64,000 nt of DNA from Saccharothrix sp. ST-888 (GTDB lineage Bacteria; Actinomycetota; Actinomycetes; Streptomycetales; Streptomycetaceae), in the NCBI RefSeq assembly GCF_000955975.1, contig NZ_JYJF01000018.1, positions 1-64,000 on the forward strand. The letters are read 5' to 3'. Positions 18,414-26,725 of the stretch are shown in pieces; the stretch's first letter is position 1; each line of letters begins with the position of its first letter. The translations under genes were made by a program, and so were the position numbers. The notes under the pieces were generated by a model. The model worked only from the letters and a program-made list of their open reading frames with translations. It was not told where the DNA came from and did not search any database.

Positions 18414-19223
18414 GTGCCCGAAGGTGACACCGTCTACCGAACCGCCGCCCGCCTGCACCAGGCCCTCGCCGGCCGGCTGCTGACCGGCGCGGACTTCCGG
18501 GTGCCCGCCCACGCCACTGCCGACCTGTCCGGTCGCCGGGTCCTGGACGTCACCCCGCGCGGCAAGCACCTGCTGACCCGCTTCGACGGCGACCTGACCC
18601 TGCACACCCACCTGCGGATGGACGGCAGCTGGGAGCTCTACCGGACCGGCGAGCGCTGGCGCGGCGGGGCCGCCCACCAGATCCGCGCCGTCCTCGTGAC
18701 GGCGGAGCACACCGCCGTCGGCTACCGCCTCCCGGTCGTCGAACTGCTGCGCAGCGCCGACGAACAGCGCGTCGTCGGCCACCTCGGCCCCGATCTGCTC
18801 GGACCGGACTGGGACCTTGCCGAGGCGCTGTGCCGGCTCACCGAACAGCCCGAACTCCCGCTTGCCGAAGCCCTGTTGGACCAGCGCAAGCTGGCCGGCA
18901 TCGGCAACGTCTACGCCAACGAGCTCTGCTACCTGGCCGGTGTCACTCCCTGGACCCCGCTGGGCACCGTCCCCACCCTGGACCGGATACTCGCCCGCGC
19001 CCACCAGCTGCTCGACGCCAACAAGCTCAGGCCGGGCCACCCCACCACCGGCGAGACCCGCCCGGACCGCCGGAACTTCGTCTACGGCCGCGCCCGCCGC
19101 CCCTGTCTGCGCTGCGGCACCGCCATCCGCACCGCCCCGCACGCACAGGGCCAGGGCCGTGACCGTCCGGCCTTCTGGTGCCCCCGCTGCCAGCACGGGC
19201 CGGCTCCAACCGTCCGGCGCTGA
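18414..19223 (+). CDS. nei: Endonuclease VIII (Nei)-type DNA glycosylase
   Basis: A 269-residue Fpg/Nei enzyme. GTG 18414 is chosen because it yields the mature N-terminus PEGDTVYRTA, whose Pro2 is the catalytic nucleophile and Glu3 the general acid. RKLAGIGNVYANELCYLAG is the H2TH region. The C-terminal zinc finger is seen as CLRCGTAI and FWCPRC. It excises oxidised pyrimidines and cuts the resulting abasic site. The PEGDT start favours Nei over Fpg (PELPE). Confidence 0.93.
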   Translation: MPEGDTVYRTAARLHQALAGRLLTGADFRVPAHATADLSGRRVLDVTPRGKHLLTRFDGDLTLHTHLRMDGSWELYRTGERWRGGAAHQIRAVLVTAEHTAVGYRLPVVELLRSADEQRVVGHLGPDLLGPDWDLAEALCRLTEQPELPLAEALLDQRKLAGIGNVYANELCYLAGVTPWTPLGTVPTLDRILARAHQLLDANKLRPGHPTTGETRPDRRNFVYGRARRPCLRCGTAIRTAPHAQGQGRDRPAFWCPRCQHGPAPTVRR

Positions 19224-19295
19224 GTCCTGTCCGGCGCTGAGTCGTGGTCGCGGTCACCCGAAGGCGCTGCCCGACGGCCGCCCTCCCGGGACGGT

Positions 19296-19931
19296 TCAGG
19301 GCAGCACCAGGGCCGGGTGGCGCGGGTCGTCGGCGCGCACCGTGAGGTCGGCCAGCGCGGACGGGTCGGTCTCGGACTCGTAGCGGGCGAAGGCCGGAAG
19401 CGTCCACTGCTCCCCGGCGGGAGTCCGGCGGGCCAGCGCACCCGGGGTGAGCGCGAGATGCACCGTGAGTTCGAACGGCAGCCAGCGGCCGAGCAGCAGT
19501 GCGCCGTCCAGCAACAGCACTCCACCGGGCGGGAGTTCGGTGTAAGGCGCGCGGGTGGCGCGGTCGGTGGCGGGGTCCCGGAGGGAGGGCAGCACGCGTC
19601 CGCTCCCGCCCGGTTCGAGCGGGTCGAGCACCTCGCGGAGCAGTGCGCCGTCGTCCAGCCAGGTGTCGTGGAACGCGTCCGGGTCCTGGTGGCCGTACTC
19701 CAGGCGCAGCGAGGCCGGGCGCAGGAAGTCCGCGGCGGACACCCGCAGCACCGGATGTCCGCGCAGCCGGAGCGGTTCGACCAGGGCGTCGGCGAGTTCG
19801 CGGGGGCGGGCGGCCGGAGCCCCGTCGACGGCGACCCGCAGCCGGCGGCCCGCCGCCCCGGACGCGAGGGCGTCGATCCGGTCGGCGAGCAGGTCGGCCA
19901 GGCGCTCGGGGGAGATCGGTCTCACCTGCAC
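19296..19931 (-). CDS. Uridine-kinase-like protein with a degenerate P-loop
   Basis: A 211-residue protein that keeps the layout of the nucleoside/phosphoribulokinase-like family: RLRVAVDGAPAARPRELA at the P-loop position, HPVLRVSAADFLRPASLRLEYG, the late GVLLLDGALLLG (Walker-B-like) and LALTPGALARR. The P-loop lacks the GK[ST] that would hold ATP phosphates, with GAPAARP in its place. The protein may bind a nucleotide differently, be inactive as a kinase, or act as a scaffold. Convergence with the Nei gene leaves only 72 bases between them. Confidence 0.7.
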   Translation of the reverse strand: MQVRPISPERLADLLADRIDALASGAAGRRLRVAVDGAPAARPRELADALVEPLRLRGHPVLRVSAADFLRPASLRLEYGHQDPDAFHDTWLDDGALLREVLDPLEPGGSGRVLPSLRDPATDRATRAPYTELPPGGVLLLDGALLLGRWLPFELTVHLALTPGALARRTPAGEQWTLPAFARYESETDPSALADLTVRADDPRHPALVLP

Positions 19932-20028
19932 GGGGTCACCTGCACGGCCGGACGGGTCCTCTCGTGATCGCCAACTCGGCTATATTGCGACGCAACTGAT
20001 CATCATTCAATGCTCCCGGAGGGCCGTT

Positions 20029-20589
20029 GTGCCTGCACTGACCCTTGCCGATGTCGAGGCCCTCGCGGCCGACGCACACGCCGGGCAGCTGGACAAGGTC
20101 GGTGAACCGTACATCGGGCACCTGCGCGCGGTCGCGGCCGGGCTCGCCCCCTTCGGCGTCGGCCTGCAGATGGCGGGTCTGCTGCACGACGTCCTGGAGG
20201 ACACCGGGCTCGGCGCCGACGACCTGCTGCGCGCCGGGGTGCCGTCCGACGTGGTCGCGACGGTGCGCCGGGTGACCAAGGCCCCCGATGTGGCGTACCA
20301 GGCCATGCTCCAGCAGATCACCACCGACCATTCGGCCACCCTACTGAAGATCGCCGACAACGCGCACAACTCGGTCCCGGCCCGGGCCGCCCGTCTCCCG
20401 GCCGCCGACCGGGAGCGGCTCGCGACCCGCTACCGGGCCGCCCGCCGGGTCCTGTGGCCGGCGGTGGCCCCGGCGGACATCCGGACGATCGTCGAGACCG
20501 TCAATCCGTCGCTGCTCGCCGAACTGGGGGAGTCCGTCGAACTGCGGGAGTCCGCCGAACCGGGGGGGAGCGCCCCGTTCGGCGGGTGA
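20029..20589 (+). CDS. Small HD-domain hydrolase (MESH1/SAH-like)
   Basis: A 186-residue protein. GTG 20029 follows CCGGAGGG. It has the metal-dependent HD pattern of RelA/SpoT hydrolase domains: HAGQLDKVGEPYIGHL (His31), LLHDVLEDTG (His53-Asp54 and Glu57-Asp58) and LLKIADNAHN. No synthetase, TGS or ACT domain follows, so it matches the stand-alone small alarmone hydrolase class. I infer (p)ppGpp or related nucleotide hydrolysis. The Gly/Glu-rich last 20 residues are not conserved. Confidence 0.75.
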   Translation: MPALTLADVEALAADAHAGQLDKVGEPYIGHLRAVAAGLAPFGVGLQMAGLLHDVLEDTGLGADDLLRAGVPSDVVATVRRVTKAPDVAYQAMLQQITTDHSATLLKIADNAHNSVPARAARLPAADRERLATRYRAARRVLWPAVAPADIRTIVETVNPSLLAELGESVELRESAEPGGSAPFGG

Positions 20590-20706
20590 GTGGCCTGCAC
20601 GGCGCGGTAGGGGCAGGCTGGTAGCAGAAAGGTACGTGCCGCCCGGTCGGCCGCGCGCCGCGGCGCCGAGCCGAGGGGGGCCGGGTTCGAGCAGAGGGAG
20701 CCCGTG

Positions 20707-20877
20707 ATGTCCGACATGCAGGAGAAGTTCGCAGAGAAGACCGAGAAGGACCGGGACGACGTCCGGGCAGCGGACCCGGAGGAGGGCATCACCTCGCTCC
20801 AGAACGCGAACGCGCAGTTCGAGTCCCAGGCCGAGGGCGACCGCCTCGACGACGCGACGGAAGACACCGCACGGTGA
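20707..20877 (+). CDS. Small acidic protein coupled to DUF1876 gene
   Basis: A 56-residue highly charged protein, rich in Glu, Asp and Lys. ATG 20707 follows AGAGGGAG. Its stop lies inside a GTGA overlap with the next gene (20874-20877), strong support that it is real. The sequence MSDMQEKFAEKTEKDRDD is predicted helical. No function is recognised; it may be a small partner of the DUF1876 protein. Confidence 0.65.
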   Translation: MSDMQEKFAEKTEKDRDDVRAADPEEGITSLQNANAQFESQAEGDRLDDATEDTAR

Positions 20878-21164
20878 GCGCCAACCTGGAGCAGCAGCCG
20901 CCCCACAGCACGGAGTGGACGGTGCGACTCCGGCTGACCGAGGAGGGCGACCTCACCCAGGCCCACCTCGTGCTGAACACGGGCGCGAACATCATCGAGG
21001 CCGCCGCCGAGGCCCGCCGCAGCCCCCACGATCCGCCCGTCACCGTGATCGGCGACGAACTCGCGGCGGGCCGCGCCCTGATCGAACTGGGCCACCGCCT
21101 GGTCCACGCGGGGTCGGTGGCCGCCGAGGCGGCGGAGTCGGCCCGACGGCGGGACGTGGAGTGA
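20874..21164 (+). CDS. DUF1876 domain protein
   Basis: A 96-residue protein starting with GTG in the overlap. EWTVRLRLTEEGDLTQAHLVL, ARRSPHDPPVTVIGDELAAG and RALIELGHRLVHAGS match the DUF1876 family pattern of actinobacteria, a small alpha/beta fold resembling a double-stranded RNA-binding domain. Function is unknown. It is followed by a strong terminator shared with the convergent peptide gene. Confidence 0.82.
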   Translation: MSANLEQQPPHSTEWTVRLRLTEEGDLTQAHLVLNTGANIIEAAAEARRSPHDPPVTVIGDELAAGRALIELGHRLVHAGSVAAEAAESARRRDVE

Positions 21165-21171
21165 CCCGACC

Positions 21172-21213
21172 GCTGTCCCTCGCTCCCGGATGGGTCGGGG
21201 AGCGAGGGACAGC
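21172..21213. terminator. Bidirectional 16-bp hairpin terminator
   Basis: GCTGTCCCTCGCTCCC (21172-21187) pairs perfectly with 21198-21213 over a 10-base loop. It lies between the ends of the DUF1876 gene (21164) and the minus-strand peptide gene (21220), so it can stop transcripts from both sides. This supports the reality of the short peptide gene. Confidence 0.85.
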
Positions 21214-21219
21214 CCCTCG

Positions 21220-21324
21220 TCAGAACATGATGTAGACGTCCGGGGTCACGGCCTGGGCCTGGGCTGCCGTGACGAACAGGAGTCCGGTGACGAGGGTTGC
21301 CACCGCGGCGATTTTCCTGCGCAT
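21220..21324 (-). CDS. 34-residue secreted pre-peptide
   Basis: ATG 21322-21324 to TGA 21220. Residues 1-4 are basic (MRRK) and 5-21 form a hydrophobic helix ending in AQAQA, a classic signal-peptidase I site. The product after cleavage would be only about nine residues, VTPDVYIMF. AAGGA lies upstream on the minus strand, 16 bases away, rather far. A strong terminator follows at once. It sits directly downstream of, and on the same strand as, a large STAND/TPR protein. Inference: an exported signalling peptide rather than a functional protein. It is too short for automatic ORF calling. Confidence 0.6.
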   Translation of the reverse strand: MRRKIAAVATLVTGLLFVTAAQAQAVTPDVYIMF

Positions 21325-21366
21325 GTTGTGAATACGTCCTTGGCTCGTAGGGCTTGAAATCCCCGA

Positions 21367-21459
21367 GCTAAAGCATTAGATTTAGCCGTCCAATGCCTCG
21401 CTCGCGAGAGGACCCTACTGTGGCCCGGCGCCGCATATGCAATTGCCGCATATGCAATT
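21367..21459 (-). promoter_or_regulatory. Low-GC control region with tandem palindromic repeats
   Basis: Two head-to-tail copies of GCCGCATATGCAATT (21430-21444 and 21445-21459), each containing the palindrome GCATATGC, lie in the gap between the STAND gene and the peptide gene. A GCTAAA/TTTAGC inverted repeat lies at 21367-21386. The stretch is much richer in A+T than its surroundings. It probably holds the peptide promoter and operator sites for an unknown regulator. Confidence 0.6.
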
Positions 21460-21487
21460 AAGGCAGTATTTTCAGTCTTCCGGTGAA

Positions 21488-24316
21488 TCATCCGCCCGAT
21501 GACGTGTCGCTTCCCTTCATCTGTTCGGTTATCGCGTCGAGCATTTCCCGGGCTCGGGTCTCCTCGACGGGGGAGCGGATCAGGCGGGCCAGCCGTACGG
21601 CTTCGGTCAGACGTTTCACCGCTCCCGCGCGGTCCCCGAGTGCGGCCTCGGCGCCGCCGATGCCGCGCAGGGCGATCGTCTCCTCGTGGGCGGATCCGAT
21701 GGTGCGGGCGAGGTCGCGGGCGGCGGCGTAGTGGCTCCTGGCCTGCCGGTGCTGTCCGGCGCCGGTGCAGGCGTGGCCGAGGGCGATCAGCGCGTTGGCC
21801 TCGTTGCGGCGGTCGCCGAGCCGGCGGCAGGTGGAGAGCGCGGCCCGGCACAGCGCGAGCGCCCGGGGGAGTTCCGCCGGGATGGTCAGGGTGCCGGCCA
21901 GATTCATCTGGATGGCGGCCAGGTGGTCGTCCGTACTGACGCGCGAGGCGAGGTCCAGAGCCTCCTCGAAGGACCGCCGCGCCGATTCCAGGTCGCCCAT
22001 TTCCTGCTGGAGTTGTCCGATGTTGCTCAGACTGCCGGCCGCCAGGCGGGAATCGCCGATGTGGCGCAGTTCCGACAGTGCCTCCGTGAAGGCGGCGAGG
22101 GCCGAGGGCTGCTCCCCGAGGAGTGAGAGCGACACCGCCGTGTTGTTGAGGATGCGGGCCCGGTTCCAACGGCCGCCGTGGCCGCCGTGGCCACCATGGC
22201 TGGCGTGCACGCGCAGGGCGGAGCGCTGGATCATCAGTGCGGTGTCGAACTCGGCGACGGCCCAGTGAAGGGTTGCGAGCAGCAGGTGGGCCTCGATGAG
22301 ACCGTCCAGGTCGGCGGTGGTCTTGGCGAGGGTGAGGGCGTGCTCGCCGGCGTCGTACGCGGGGGTGTAGCGGGACCGGCGTTCCAGGGTCGCACCGAGG
22401 TTGAGCAGGGCGCGGAGCCTGGCCCGGGTCTCGCCGACCGCCTCCCAGTGGGTGGCGGCGGCCCGGTGCATGGTCTCGGCGGCCGCGAAGTGTCCCTCCT
22501 TGTGCAGGAATTCACCGAGGACGTGGGCCAGCCAGGCGGCCTCGGCGGGATGTCCGTGCCGCCGGGCGAGCCGTTCGACGGAGATCAGTGTGCTCGCGGA
22601 CCGGACGAGCCAGCCGTGGGCCTCGGTCCCGTCGGCCCACTGCGGCTGCGGCGACGGCGCCGCCGCGTGCGGGACGGGAAGCCGGGTGCGCAGCGGGTAC
22701 AGCAGTCGGTCGGCCCGGTCGGCGGAGAGCAGGCAGAAGGCGGTCAGCCGGTGCAGCGCCTGCTCCCGCTGCTCGGGCGGTTCGTCCCGGGCGGCCAGGT
22801 GGGCCGCGTAGTCGGCGAGGGGGTCGTGTGCGCGGAAGCGGTCCGGGGCCGGCTCTTCGAGGAGATGGCAGTCCAGGAGGCTTTCGAGCATGCGCTCGGC
22901 GCGGTCGATGCCCAGCCCGAAGAGCGCGGCCGCGTCGTACGGGCCGAAGTCGGGGCCGGGGTGCAGGCCGAGCCTGCGGAAGGCCGTCTGCTGGTCGGGT
23001 GTCAGCGACAGGTACGACAGTTCGAAGGTGCGGGCGATCTCCTCCGATCTGTGCCGGATCTCGCCCAGCCGTCCGGGTTCTCGGGCCAGCCGTTGCACGA
23101 GGTGGTGCAGCGACCACGCCGGATGGGCCTTGAAGCGGCTGGCCACCAGGGTGACGGCGAGCGGGAGGTACCCGCAGCGCTCCACGATCGCCCGGACCTG
23201 GTCCGAGTCCTCGGCGCGGTCCGGTCCGACGAGGTGGCGGAAGAGCGCGACGGCGTCGTCCACGGCCAGGGCCTGCACGAAGACCGGTGCGGACCCGGGA
23301 AGTTCGGCCAGCCGGTGGCGGCTGGTGACGAGGACGAGGGACGGTGACCGCTTGGGGAGCAGGGGGCGGACTTGATCAGGGCCGGCCGCGTCGTCGAGGA
23401 CGATCACCGCGCGGCGGGCGGCGAGTTCCCGCTGCCAGAGCGCGCCGAGCTCCTCGGCCCCGGCGGGGATCGCTTCGGGCGGCAGTCGGAGCGCCCGGAG
23501 CAGGGTGCGGAGGGCTGCTTCGGGAGTGAGCGTCTCCTGGGTGGGGGAGTGCCCGCGGAGGTTGAGGTAGAGCTGGGCATCGGGGAAGCGCTCGCGCAGC
23601 AGCTCGGCGGCGTGGACGGCCAGTGCGGTCTTCCCGATGCCGCCCATCCCGGAGATGGCCTCGATCCTGATCACCCCGCCGGGGCCCGCCGCACTGCGCA
23701 CGTCGGTGAGCCGGGCCAACTCCGCCTCCCGGCCCACCAGATGGGCGACCGGCGGCAGGGTGGACGGGCCGGGGACGGCGGCGGTCGCACCGGGGCGGCC
23801 GGGGCGGAACCGGTCGCGGAGCAGATCGGCCGGCGGGGCGCCCCGGAGCACCTGGCGGTGGATGCGCGCGAGTTGCTCGCCGTCGTGCCCCGCCCAGGTG
23901 AGGTAGCTGCGGCCGAGTCCGCCGACAGTGCGCTGTCCGCCGTCGGCGGGCCGGGAGAGCTTGATGTTCCCGGCGCCGTGCGGCAGGCGGACCACCGGGC
24001 CCCGGATCTGCTCGATGCCCTGCGAGCCTGCGGCCAGCGCGAGGTCGAAGTCCGAGCGCACCGCCTCCTCCCACGGCAGCACGGCGGCGCCGAGCCCGCG
24101 CAGGAAGGCGTCCACGCCCGGGTTGAAGGCGTGCGGTGCGACGGTGAACACGACCTGGATCCGCAGGTCGGACCGGAGCAACTCGAAGATGTCCTGCAGC
24201 CGTTGGCCGTACACCAGGGTGTGGACGGCGACCAGGACCCGCTTGCAGCCACCGAGCGTCGCCCACTGGTCAGGGGCGCGGCGGACCGGCGGGCGCCCTG
24301 CACTCTTCGAAGCCAT
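21488..24316 (-). CDS. STAND NTPase: GT-B-like N-domain, NB-ARC, TPR repeats
   Basis: A 942-residue protein. ATG 24316 follows AAGGGGG. Residues 24-150 do not form a helix-turn-helix but read like the first half of a GT-B/CDP-glycerol-transferase-like fold (KRVLVAVHTLVYGQRLQDI, VVFTVAPHAFNPGVDAFL, PWEEAV, VVRLPHGAGNIKLS). From 195 an NB-ARC core follows: LVGREAEL, Walker A GMGGIGKTAL (223-232), Walker B AVIVLDDA, GYLPLAV, and a winged-helix-like segment. From about 640 there are at least seven TPR-like units, interrupted by a short HASHGGHGGHGG stretch. STAND proteins switch on when a ligand binds the repeats. Here the effector is the unusual N-domain. A small secreted peptide gene follows downstream. 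Confidence 0.85.
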   Translation of the reverse strand: MASKSAGRPPVRRAPDQWATLGGCKRVLVAVHTLVYGQRLQDIFELLRSDLRIQVVFTVAPHAFNPGVDAFLRGLGAAVLPWEEAVRSDFDLALAAGSQGIEQIRGPVVRLPHGAGNIKLSRPADGGQRTVGGLGRSYLTWAGHDGEQLARIHRQVLRGAPPADLLRDRFRPGRPGATAAVPGPSTLPPVAHLVGREAELARLTDVRSAAGPGGVIRIEAISGMGGIGKTALAVHAAELLRERFPDAQLYLNLRGHSPTQETLTPEAALRTLLRALRLPPEAIPAGAEELGALWQRELAARRAVIVLDDAAGPDQVRPLLPKRSPSLVLVTSRHRLAELPGSAPVFVQALAVDDAVALFRHLVGPDRAEDSDQVRAIVERCGYLPLAVTLVASRFKAHPAWSLHHLVQRLAREPGRLGEIRHRSEEIARTFELSYLSLTPDQQTAFRRLGLHPGPDFGPYDAAALFGLGIDRAERMLESLLDCHLLEEPAPDRFRAHDPLADYAAHLAARDEPPEQREQALHRLTAFCLLSADRADRLLYPLRTRLPVPHAAAPSPQPQWADGTEAHGWLVRSASTLISVERLARRHGHPAEAAWLAHVLGEFLHKEGHFAAAETMHRAAATHWEAVGETRARLRALLNLGATLERRSRYTPAYDAGEHALTLAKTTADLDGLIEAHLLLATLHWAVAEFDTALMIQRSALRVHASHGGHGGHGGRWNRARILNNTAVSLSLLGEQPSALAAFTEALSELRHIGDSRLAAGSLSNIGQLQQEMGDLESARRSFEEALDLASRVSTDDHLAAIQMNLAGTLTIPAELPRALALCRAALSTCRRLGDRRNEANALIALGHACTGAGQHRQARSHYAAARDLARTIGSAHEETIALRGIGGAEAALGDRAGAVKRLTEAVRLARLIRSPVEETRAREMLDAITEQMKGSDTSSGG

Positions 24317-24623
24317 GGATGCATCCCCCTTGATCGGTTGATCGATGGGACCGACTGTCCGGCCGCGCTGTGACAGCACTTCTGCGGCCGTGTCGAGGGG
24401 ATGCCCGGGGTGCCTGGCGGAAGGCCTGTCGGACGCTTGCAGAAACCTTGCGGACCAGGCTGGTCGAGTCCGTCCACTCCGAACCGCCCTGCTGCCAAGC
24501 GCACCGGGCCGCCACGGCTCAGCCCGCGCCCGAAGCCGTCGCCTCTCCGTCGGAGACGGTCTGCTGCCCGCTGCGCACCGGACGTGCTTCCTCCCGGAGA
24601 GCCGGGCGAGGAGCGGAAACGGA
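24317..24623. other. 307-bp intergenic region upstream of the STAND gene
   Basis: No supported gene. It should carry the promoter of the STAND gene (leftward). I see no clear operator. Confidence 0.4.
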
Positions 24624-24657
24624 CCGAGCCCTGCCAACGAGTGTCGGCAGGGCTCGG
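24624..24657 (-). terminator. 12-bp perfect hairpin downstream of the carboxypeptidase gene
   Basis: CCGAGCCCTGCC (24624-24635) pairs with 24646-24657 over a 10-base loop, about 110 bases past the stop of the minus-strand PBP gene. Confidence 0.75.
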
Positions 24658-24770
24658 CTACGGCTCTCGCGTCCGATCTGTCAATGCCCGGAAAGAGTGA
24701 TTCAGACAGTGACGGCTTGACGATCGCCCGACCGGTCGCGCGGGTCGGGCGGGTGAGTCAGGCACGCGGG

Positions 24771-26372
24771 TCAGCAGCGGCCGAGGGTCTCGCACTCCTC
24801 CCAGCGGGTGGTCGGCACCTCGGCGGACCGGCCCGACGGAGCCAGCTCGGGCGCGATCCGCTGCGCGGGCGCCTTGCCGGACGGGGCCTTGGCGGGCCCG
24901 GCGGCGAGCCGGACGGCGATGGCGTCCAGGACGGCGCGCGGGCGCGGACCGGCGTAGTTGTTCACCAGCACGGTGAACGCCAGCTTGCGTCCGTCCGGCG
25001 CGGTGGCGTACCCGGAGATGTTGTCCACGCCGCTCATCGAACCGGTCTTGGCGTGCACGTTGTTGGTTGCGGCCGTGCCCTGCATCCGGGCCGCCAGGGT
25101 GCCGCCGACCATCCGGGCGGGGTTGCCGGCGATCGGCAGCGCGTCGTACCAGCTCTTGAACCACGGCTTGCCGGCGGCCACCTTGAGCAGGCCGGTCATC
25201 TTGCCGGCGGTGACCAGGTCGTAGCGGGACAGGCCGGAGCCGTCGACCTGGCGGCCCGCCGGGTCGGCCAGGCCGTTGGCCTTGAGGAAGCCGCCGACCT
25301 GGTTCACCCCGGCGGCCCAGCTGCCCTGCCCGCCCTTGACCTTGCCCATCTCCTTGGTCAGGTGCTCGGCGATGCCGTTGTTGCTGAGCTTGAGCAGCGG
25401 GGGCATCAGCTCGGCGAGCGGACGCGAGTCGTGCCCGGCCAGCGCCTTGGAGGTCTCGCGGCCGGTCGCCGCCGTCACGCCCTTGCCGACAGTGACGCCG
25501 TGCCGGGCCAGCGCACCCGCGAAGACCTGGCCGGTGTAGCGGGTCGGGTCCTCGACGGTGGCCAGGAAACTGGCGGGGGCGCCGCCGGCCGGCACGCTGC
25601 CGGTCAGCGCGAGCACGTTGAGGGCGCGCTCGCGCTGGACGTCCGCGCTCTGCGCGCTCCCGGCCGCACCGGTGGTGATCTGCCCGCTGAACTTCATCGG
25701 TGCCTCGGCCGGGAACAGCGAGACCTTGGCCGCCTCGCCCTCCTTGCCGGGCGTGACGGTCACCTTGACGGTGTCCATCACGTACTCGCTGTCGGTGGCG
25801 ATCGTGAGACCGGAGATCTGCGGGCTGTAGGAGTACGGCTCGTCGTCCCAGGCCCAGCCCTGGCCGAGCGGCACGTTGTCGTACCGGCTGCCGTCGGCCA
25901 GCACCCGGCCGTTGACCTTGGTGATCCCGGCGGCCGCCACCTTCGCGGCCAGGTCCTCCAGGTCCTGCGGCAGCAGGCTCGGGTCGCCGCCGCCCTTCAG
26001 CACCAGGTCGCCGTTGAGCACGGAGCCCTTGCGGGTGCCGGTGGTGCGCACCTCGGTGGTGAACTCGTAGTCCGGGCCGAGCAGGTCGAGCGCGGCGGCC
26101 GAGGTGATGGTCTTCATGGTGGACGCCGGGGTGAGGTAGGCGTCGGCCTGGTGCTGGTAGACGACCTTGCCGGAGCCGAGGTCGACGACCTGGACTCCCG
26201 TCTCGTCGCCCGCCATCACCGGGTTGGCGAGGATCGCGTCGAGGTCGGCCGCGAGGGTCGGGTCGGCCGGTGACGGTGTGTCCGCCTGGGCGGAACCCGC
26301 CAGCACGGAGACGGCGAGAGCCACGGCGGCGAGGGGCAGCGTACGGCGGTGCAGGCGCGCGGGCAGAGGCAA
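24771..26372 (-). CDS. dacB: D-Ala-D-Ala carboxypeptidase/endopeptidase, S13 family PBP
   Basis: A 533-residue exported penicillin-binding protein. Residues 1-31 are a signal peptide ending in SAQA. Active-site motifs are in order: STMK (SxxK, after YLTPA), SNN (LLKLSNNGIAEH) and KTG (NVHAKTGSMSG). The long insert between SxxK and SxN, with LNGDLVLKGGGDPSL, is diagnostic of the S13/DacB (PBP4) type. It trims pentapeptide stems or cleaves 4-3 crosslinks outside the membrane. The C-terminal 50 residues are Ala/Pro-rich and end with a two-cysteine ECETLGRC tail that is not part of the family core. Confidence 0.93.
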   Translation of the reverse strand: MPLPARLHRRTLPLAAVALAVSVLAGSAQADTPSPADPTLAADLDAILANPVMAGDETGVQVVDLGSGKVVYQHQADAYLTPASTMKTITSAAALDLLGPDYEFTTEVRTTGTRKGSVLNGDLVLKGGGDPSLLPQDLEDLAAKVAAAGITKVNGRVLADGSRYDNVPLGQGWAWDDEPYSYSPQISGLTIATDSEYVMDTVKVTVTPGKEGEAAKVSLFPAEAPMKFSGQITTGAAGSAQSADVQRERALNVLALTGSVPAGGAPASFLATVEDPTRYTGQVFAGALARHGVTVGKGVTAATGRETSKALAGHDSRPLAELMPPLLKLSNNGIAEHLTKEMGKVKGGQGSWAAGVNQVGGFLKANGLADPAGRQVDGSGLSRYDLVTAGKMTGLLKVAAGKPWFKSWYDALPIAGNPARMVGGTLAARMQGTAATNNVHAKTGSMSGVDNISGYATAPDGRKLAFTVLVNNYAGPRPRAVLDAIAVRLAAGPAKAPSGKAPAQRIAPELAPSGRSAEVPTTRWEECETLGRC

Positions 26373-26725
26373 GATCGCTCCATACGTCGGGGTACGGCGA
26401 GGCGCAGCCGAACCCCCACCGCACCGGAGCAGGGCGCGGCCGAGTCACAGGCCCCCACAGACCGGCACGGAGCGGCCGAAAGCCCCCGCTTGTCGTCAGG
26501 CGCAAACTATCATCAGACAGTCGGTCAGATGATCGCCAGATCGCCGGATCCGGCGCGGTGCCCGGAACACACCACCGATCTCCACGCCGCCGGAAGCCGA
26601 AAGGTCTCACCCGCCCGGAAGGCTCCGCGAACCTGCCTGAACGCTCGGCGATTCCGCTCGAACGCTCCGCAGACCCGGCCCGGCCGGCTCCGGCCCCGTC
26701 GAGCCAGGTCCGTGGCGGCCCTGGA

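Noticed and set aside
19555..20028. Longer N-terminus for the HD hydrolase
   Set aside because: The extra residues are antisense to the kinase-like gene and Arg/Ser-rich; GTG 20029 has a good ribosome site.
21488..24316. AfsR/SARP-type activator
   Set aside because: NB-ARC and TPRs fit, but the N-terminus has no HTH or BTAD domain.
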